From NCBI GenBank assembly GCA_028704195.1, contig JAQVLL010000066.1:1-8457 (forward strand): a stretch of DNA of 8,457 nucleotides. The letters run 5' to 3'. The position numbers were made by a program, and so were the translations under genes. Position 1 is the stretch's first letter; each line of letters opens with the position of its first letter. This DNA is from Smithellaceae bacterium (lineage in GTDB: Bacteria > Desulfobacterota > Syntrophia > Syntrophales > Smithellaceae). Positions 5,964 through 8,457 of this stretch are shown here, piece after piece. Below the pieces are notes generated by a model that did not search any database, had not been told where the DNA came from, and saw nothing but the letters and a program-made list of their open reading frames with translations.

Positions 5964-6505
5964 CCCTTTCCGATCATATTCTGGACATTACCGAAAATTC
6001 CATCCGCGCCGGCGCGAAACGGATTGAAATTTGCATTGATGAAGATTCTGAAAACGACTTGCTCACCGTTGAAATACAAGATGACGGCCACGGCATGAGC
6101 CCGGACGCCGTTCAAAAAGTTGTTGACCCCTTCTATACCACCAAAACCGTCAGGCGCGTCGGACTGGGTCTGCCGCTCCTCAAAGACGCTGCCGAACGAT
6201 CGGGCGGAACATTTCGGCTTAAATCACAAGAAAATTGCGGAACTACGGTAAAAGCCACGTTTGGCCTGCGTCATCTGGACCGTCAACCGCTGGGCGCTAT
6301 AATTAATGTAATAGTAATTCTCATTATTTCTAATTCAGATATTGATTTTTTTTACAAACACAGGCATAATGACCGGCGGTTTGAAATGGATACGCGAGAA
6401 ATCCGTAAGGAAATCGAGGATGTTCCTATAAATCATCCCCAGATAATCAAATATATTCGGGGCACAATGGAAGAAGGCTTACGCGAAATCGAACCGGAAG
6501 CATGA
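5957..6505 (+). CDS. GHKL ATPase (histidine-kinase-like catalytic domain only) with unassigned C-terminal extension
   Basis: The product has 182 residues. Residues 5-103 are a Bergerat ATP-binding domain: N-box HILDITENSIRAGA (Asn14), G1 DDGHGM (42-47, following Gln41), F-box DPFYTTK (57-63), G2 VGLGLPLLKDAA (68-79), and the final GTTVKATF. There is no upstream H-box or dimerisation helix, no sensor and no membrane anchor, so it cannot autophosphorylate as a normal histidine kinase would. Residues about 104-182 are an extra segment: a hydrophobic stretch (IINVIVILIIS), then FEMDTREIRKEIEDVPINHPQIIKYI. I cannot assign it to a domain. It starts at an ATG overlapping the PHP stop and lies 28 bases before the NuoE-like gene. 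This points to a regulatory ATPase of the redox operon, possibly pairing with the RsbT-like protein. Confidence 0.85.
   Translation: MLTLSDHILDITENSIRAGAKRIEICIDEDSENDLLTVEIQDDGHGMSPDAVQKVVDPFYTTKTVRRVGLGLPLLKDAAERSGGTFRLKSQENCGTTVKATFGLRHLDRQPLGAIINVIVILIISNSDIDFFYKHRHNDRRFEMDTREIRKEIEDVPINHPQIIKYIRGTMEEGLREIEPEA
6342..6370 (+). promoter_or_regulatory. Candidate internal promoter inside the second GHKL gene
   Basis: TTGATT (6342-6347, four of six) and CATAAT (6365-6370, five of six) are spaced by exactly 17 bases. They lie in a conspicuously AT-rich stretch (about 6296-6370) inside otherwise roughly 50 per cent GC coding sequence. A start near 6377 would give the NuoE-like gene at 6534 its own transcript with a leader of about 157 bases. 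The AT-rich codons also encode the hydrophobic part of the GHKL protein, so coincidence is possible. Confidence 0.3.
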
Positions 6506-6533
6506 AGCGCCCCGTAAGATCGAGGAGGAATCA

Positions 6534-7028
6534 ATGAAAGCCGAAGAAACAGAATTATTGAAAGAGTTCACACCGGAACAGGTAGCCAAGCTGGACAGCA
6601 TCATTGAAAAGTTCAAGGGCAAACCGGGTGGGCTGATCCCCGTCCTGGAAGAAGCACAGATCTGTCTCGAGTATCTGCCGATGGCTGTGCAGAAAAGAAT
6701 TGCCGCTGGGTTGAATCTGCCACTGAGCCGCGTTTATGGCGTTGTCACTTTTTATTCTTTCTTCACCATGACGCCCCGGGGTAAATATACTGTCAGGGTC
6801 TGTCTCGGTACAGCCTGCTATGTGCGCGGAGGAAAGGCGATTGCTGAAACGCTGGAAAAACAGTTCGGCATTAAAGAAGGTGAAACAACGGCAGACCGTA
6901 TGTTCACGCTGGAATCCGTCCGCTGCCTCGGCGCATGCGGTCTGGGGCCTGTCATCGTTGTGGGTGAAGACGTTCACGGCCGTGTCAAACCCGGGAAAGT
7001 GAAGGAAATACTGAGTCAATACAACTAA
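6534..7028 (+). CDS. nuoE: NuoE/HydC-like [2Fe-2S] subunit of an NADH-dependent oxidoreductase
   Basis: The protein has 164 residues, normal for the 24-kDa subunit family. An N-terminal helical part (about 1-80, including VYGVVTFYSFFTMTPRG) is followed by a thioredoxin-like [2Fe-2S] domain with all four ligands: C90 and C95 (CLGTAC), C131 and C135 (RCLGACG). In this family the cluster relays electrons near the FMN of the NuoF-like partner, which is encoded two genes downstream. Stand-alone NuoE/NuoF pairs outside a full complex I operon usually serve soluble NAD-linked [FeFe]-hydrogenases (HydABC) or formate dehydrogenases. No other complex I gene is seen here, so HydC may be the better functional name. 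The start is well supported by GAGGAGG at 6522-6528. It is probably co-transcribed with the DRTGG/PHP/GHKL block upstream. Confidence 0.93.
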   Translation: MKAEETELLKEFTPEQVAKLDSIIEKFKGKPGGLIPVLEEAQICLEYLPMAVQKRIAAGLNLPLSRVYGVVTFYSFFTMTPRGKYTVRVCLGTACYVRGGKAIAETLEKQFGIKEGETTADRMFTLESVRCLGACGLGPVIVVGEDVHGRVKPGKVKEILSQYN

Positions 7029-7058
7029 TTTAATATTTAGAAAACGGAGGATACGCCG

Positions 7059-7442
7059 ATGGCGAAACTGACGATTGATGATTTAAAAAAGATCAAGGAA
7101 AAAGTACACAATGAGATGTCGCTGCGTGATGGAGACCGCCGCGTTAAAGTCACCGTTCATATGGGAACCTGCGGCATTGCTTCCGGGGCCAAGGAAGTCA
7201 TGGACACTCTGCTCGCTGAAATTGACGCCGCCAAAGTTCACGATGTAATCGTGACCACCTCCGGGTGCATGGGCCTTTGCAGCCGCGAGCCTCTGGTAAC
7301 CGTAGAGGTTATCAATGAACCGCCTATCAAATACGAGTATGTCAATCCCAACAAAATCAGACAGATCTTCAAAAGGCACGTTCTCGAGGGAGAAATACAG
7401 ACCCCGTTTGTTTTGGCAAAAGGTTCTGAAATTACTAAATAA
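7059..7442 (+). CDS. Small thioredoxin-like [2Fe-2S] protein of hydrogenase-type operons
   Basis: The protein has 127 residues. A short N-terminal helix (LTIDDLKKIKEKV) is followed by a thioredoxin-like ferredoxin fold: HMGTCGIASGA (34-44) and TTSGCMGLCSREP (66-78), then LVTVEV and a C-terminal helix. Compared with NuoE, C38, C70 and C74 correspond to three of the four cluster ligands, while the place of the first ligand is Val33. This GTCGIA(A/S)GA pattern is, to my recollection, normal for small [2Fe-2S] proteins beside HydABC genes in Thermotoga and clostridia. Whether the fourth ligand comes from elsewhere is unclear. It likely carries or transfers electrons, or delivers a cluster, beside the flanking NuoE- and NuoF-like subunits. 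CGGAGG at 7045-7050 supports the ATG; the gap from the previous gene is 30 bases. Confidence 0.88.
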   Translation: MAKLTIDDLKKIKEKVHNEMSLRDGDRRVKVTVHMGTCGIASGAKEVMDTLLAEIDAAKVHDVIVTTSGCMGLCSREPLVTVEVINEPPIKYEYVNPNKIRQIFKRHVLEGEIQTPFVLAKGSEITK

Positions 7443-7447
7443 AAAAA

Positions 7448-7516
7448 ATGAGCGGTCACATGTTTGCAACCATTCGGTTCAATGATCGCTTTGTAAGGAG
7501 GATCTTGGATTCATGA
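7448..7516 (+). CDS. Possible 22-codon ORF coupled to the NuoF-like gene
   Basis: From ATG 7448 a 22-residue frame (MSGHMFATIRFNDRFVRRILDS) ends in a TGA that overlaps the NuoF-like ATG at 7513 as ATGA. It has no ribosome binding site of its own, but begins five bases after the TAA of the preceding gene, so terminating ribosomes could restart there. The strong AAGGAGG of the next gene lies inside it. It may be only a non-coding spacer that happens to be open. No homology is recognised. Confidence 0.15.
   Translation: MSGHMFATIRFNDRFVRRILDS
7451..7490 (+). other. Possible intercistronic hairpin before the NuoF-like gene
   Basis: AGCGGTC (7451-7457) can pair with GATCGCT (7484-7490), seven pairs including one G-U. 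Inside the loop AACC (7468-7471) can pair with GGTT (7476-7479) around ATTC. The structure ends five bases before the AAGGAGG (7495-7501) of the NuoF-like gene, so the ribosome binding site stays open. No T-run follows, so it is not a terminator. It might stabilise or punctuate the mRNA between subunits. Predicted by eye only. Confidence 0.3.
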
Positions 7517-8457
7517 AAGTATTTCGTTCACACATACTCATTTGCGGAGGCACCGGCTGTCAGGCTTCCGGCAGCATCGGCGTAAAAAACGCTCTTCTGG
7601 AGGAAATCGTAAAAAGGAAGCTTTCCGATGACATCAAAGTCGTAGAAACCGGCTGCAACGGTTTTTGCGCGCTGGGCCCCATCATGGTGGTGTATCCGGA
7701 AGGGGTTATTTACATCAGTTTAAAACCGGCCGACATCCCCGAGCTGGTCGAAGAACATCTGATCAAGGGCCGCGTCGTTGAACGGCTGCTTTATCGTGAG
7801 CCGGGCACAGACAAAGCCATTCCCACCATGCAGGACATTCCCTTTTTCGCTCACCAGGAACTGCGGGTTTTAAGAAACCGCGGATTGATCGATCCGGAGA
7901 AAATAGAAGAATATATCGCCCGCGACGGTTATGCCGGCATGGCCAAGGCACTGACGGAAATGACGCCGGAACAAATTGTCCAGGAAGTGCTGGATTCCGG
8001 TCTGCGGGGCCGTGGCGGTGCGGGTTTCCCCACCGGTCTGAAATGGAAGTTTGCCGCCGCGTCCAAAGGCGACGTGAAATACGTTTTATGCAACGCCGAT
8101 GAAGGAGACCCCGGCGCATTCATGGACCGCAGCGTTCTGGAAGCGGATCCGCATGCCGTTCTGGAAGGCATGGTCATCGCGGCCAAAGCCATCGGCTCAA
8201 GCCATGGCTACATTTACTGCCGCGCTGAATATCCCCTGGCCATCCATCGTTTGAATATCGCCATCAATCAGGCCAAGGAAGCCGGCCTTCTGGGCCAGAA
8301 CATCCTGGGTACGGACTTCAATTTCGATCTCGAAATCTACCAGGGCGCGGGCGCGTTCGTCTGCGGCGAGGAAACCGCCCTCATGACCTCTATTGAAGGA
8401 AAGCGCGGCATGCCCCGTCCCCGTCCGCCCTTCCCTGCAGTAGCCGGCCTGTGGCAG
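7513..8457 (+). CDS. nuoF: NuoF/HydB-like NADH-binding FMN/Fe-S subunit, 3' end beyond the window
   Basis: The frame is open from ATG 7513 to the last base, giving 315 residues of a protein usually near 550-600. The N-terminal extension is a thioredoxin-like [2Fe-2S] domain with C11 and C16 (CGGTGC) and C48 and C52 (CNGFC). This extension is typical of HydB/HndC-type subunits rather than plain complex I NuoF. The flavoprotein core follows: SGLRGRGGAGFPTGLKW (162-178), the FMN/NADH glycine-rich loop; NADEGDPGAFMDR (194-206); and GAGAFVCGEETAL (278-290), then EGKRGMPRPRPPFPA (295-309). The C-terminal [4Fe-4S] domain and any ferredoxin tail are cut off. It should bind NAD(H) and FMN and exchange electrons with the NuoE-like subunit and a downstream catalytic subunit, possibly by flavin-based bifurcation. 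AAGGAGG at 7495-7501 is 11 bases before the ATG, a rather long spacing, but no better start exists. Confidence 0.95.
   Translation, partial: MKVFRSHILICGGTGCQASGSIGVKNALLEEIVKRKLSDDIKVVETGCNGFCALGPIMVVYPEGVIYISLKPADIPELVEEHLIKGRVVERLLYREPGTDKAIPTMQDIPFFAHQELRVLRNRGLIDPEKIEEYIARDGYAGMAKALTEMTPEQIVQEVLDSGLRGRGGAGFPTGLKWKFAAASKGDVKYVLCNADEGDPGAFMDRSVLEADPHAVLEGMVIAAKAIGSSHGYIYCRAEYPLAIHRLNIAINQAKEAGLLGQNILGTDFNFDLEIYQGAGAFVCGEETALMTSIEGKRGMPRPRPPFPAVAGLWQ

Noticed and set aside
7763..8192. Reverse-strand open frames opposite the NuoF-like gene
   Set aside because: They are antisense to an unmistakable NuoF coding frame and have Arg/Pro/Ser-rich shadow composition.
6534..8457. Fragment of a full complex I (nuo) operon
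   Set aside because: The NuoF-like protein has an extra N-terminal thioredoxin-like domain and a separate small [2Fe-2S] gene lies between the subunits. No NuoA-D or other nuo gene is visible, so a soluble hydrogenase or formate dehydrogenase module fits better.

Overview
The window reads as chromosomal DNA of an anaerobic, mid-GC Gram-negative bacterium. A Desulfobacterota/Syntrophales-like (former Deltaproteobacteria) or similar syntrophic or fermentative origin fits best. This is inferred from gene content (a flavin/iron-sulfur NADH-dehydrogenase module of the type that serves [FeFe]-hydrogenases or formate dehydrogenases, next to DRTGG/PHP/ATPase genes) and protein style, not from a marker gene. 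Every supportable gene is on the + strand and genes fill nearly all of the window. No tRNA, rRNA, CRISPR array, insertion sequence or phage gene was seen, and no gene-free stretch exceeds about 230 bases.

Left part (1-3769): the 3' part of rpiB (ribose-5-phosphate isomerase B); a six-helix membrane diguanylate cyclase with GGEEF and an intact I-site; then a translationally coupled pair, a class I SAM-dependent methyltransferase and a zinc-ribbon Nudix hydrolase. The Nudix protein carries an extra C-terminal helical domain resembling the RsbRD N-terminal (stressosome sensor) family. The gaps at 400-609 and 1717-1850 hold no gene, only weak promoter-like and inverted-repeat signals.

Middle part (about 3869-6505): after a 225-base gap with a plausible sigma-70-like promoter lies a compact block of five regulatory-looking genes: DRTGG protein 1 (TTG start), an RsbT-like GHKL ATPase that overlaps it, DRTGG protein 2, a PHP-family metallophosphoesterase, and a second GHKL ATPase without a histidine-phosphotransfer domain that overlaps the PHP gene.

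Right part (6534-8457): a NuoE/HydC-like [2Fe-2S] subunit, a small thioredoxin-fold [2Fe-2S] protein, and the 5' part of a NuoF/HydB-like flavoprotein whose C-terminus lies beyond the window. Together these form the NADH-oxidising or NAD-reducing arm of a soluble, probably electron-bifurcating, oxidoreductase. The catalytic subunit ([FeFe]-hydrogenase HydA or a formate dehydrogenase) would be expected just downstream but cannot be seen.

The most interesting feature is that the middle block runs with short gaps or overlaps into the redox genes. It looks like a dedicated but functionally uncharacterised control or maturation module: two nucleotide-binding ATPases, two DRTGG modules and a metal-dependent phosphoesterase. 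A stressosome-type sensor domain (Nudix fusion) and a stressosome-type kinase (RsbT-like) lie within about 1 kb of each other, which raises the possibility of a shared signalling route.
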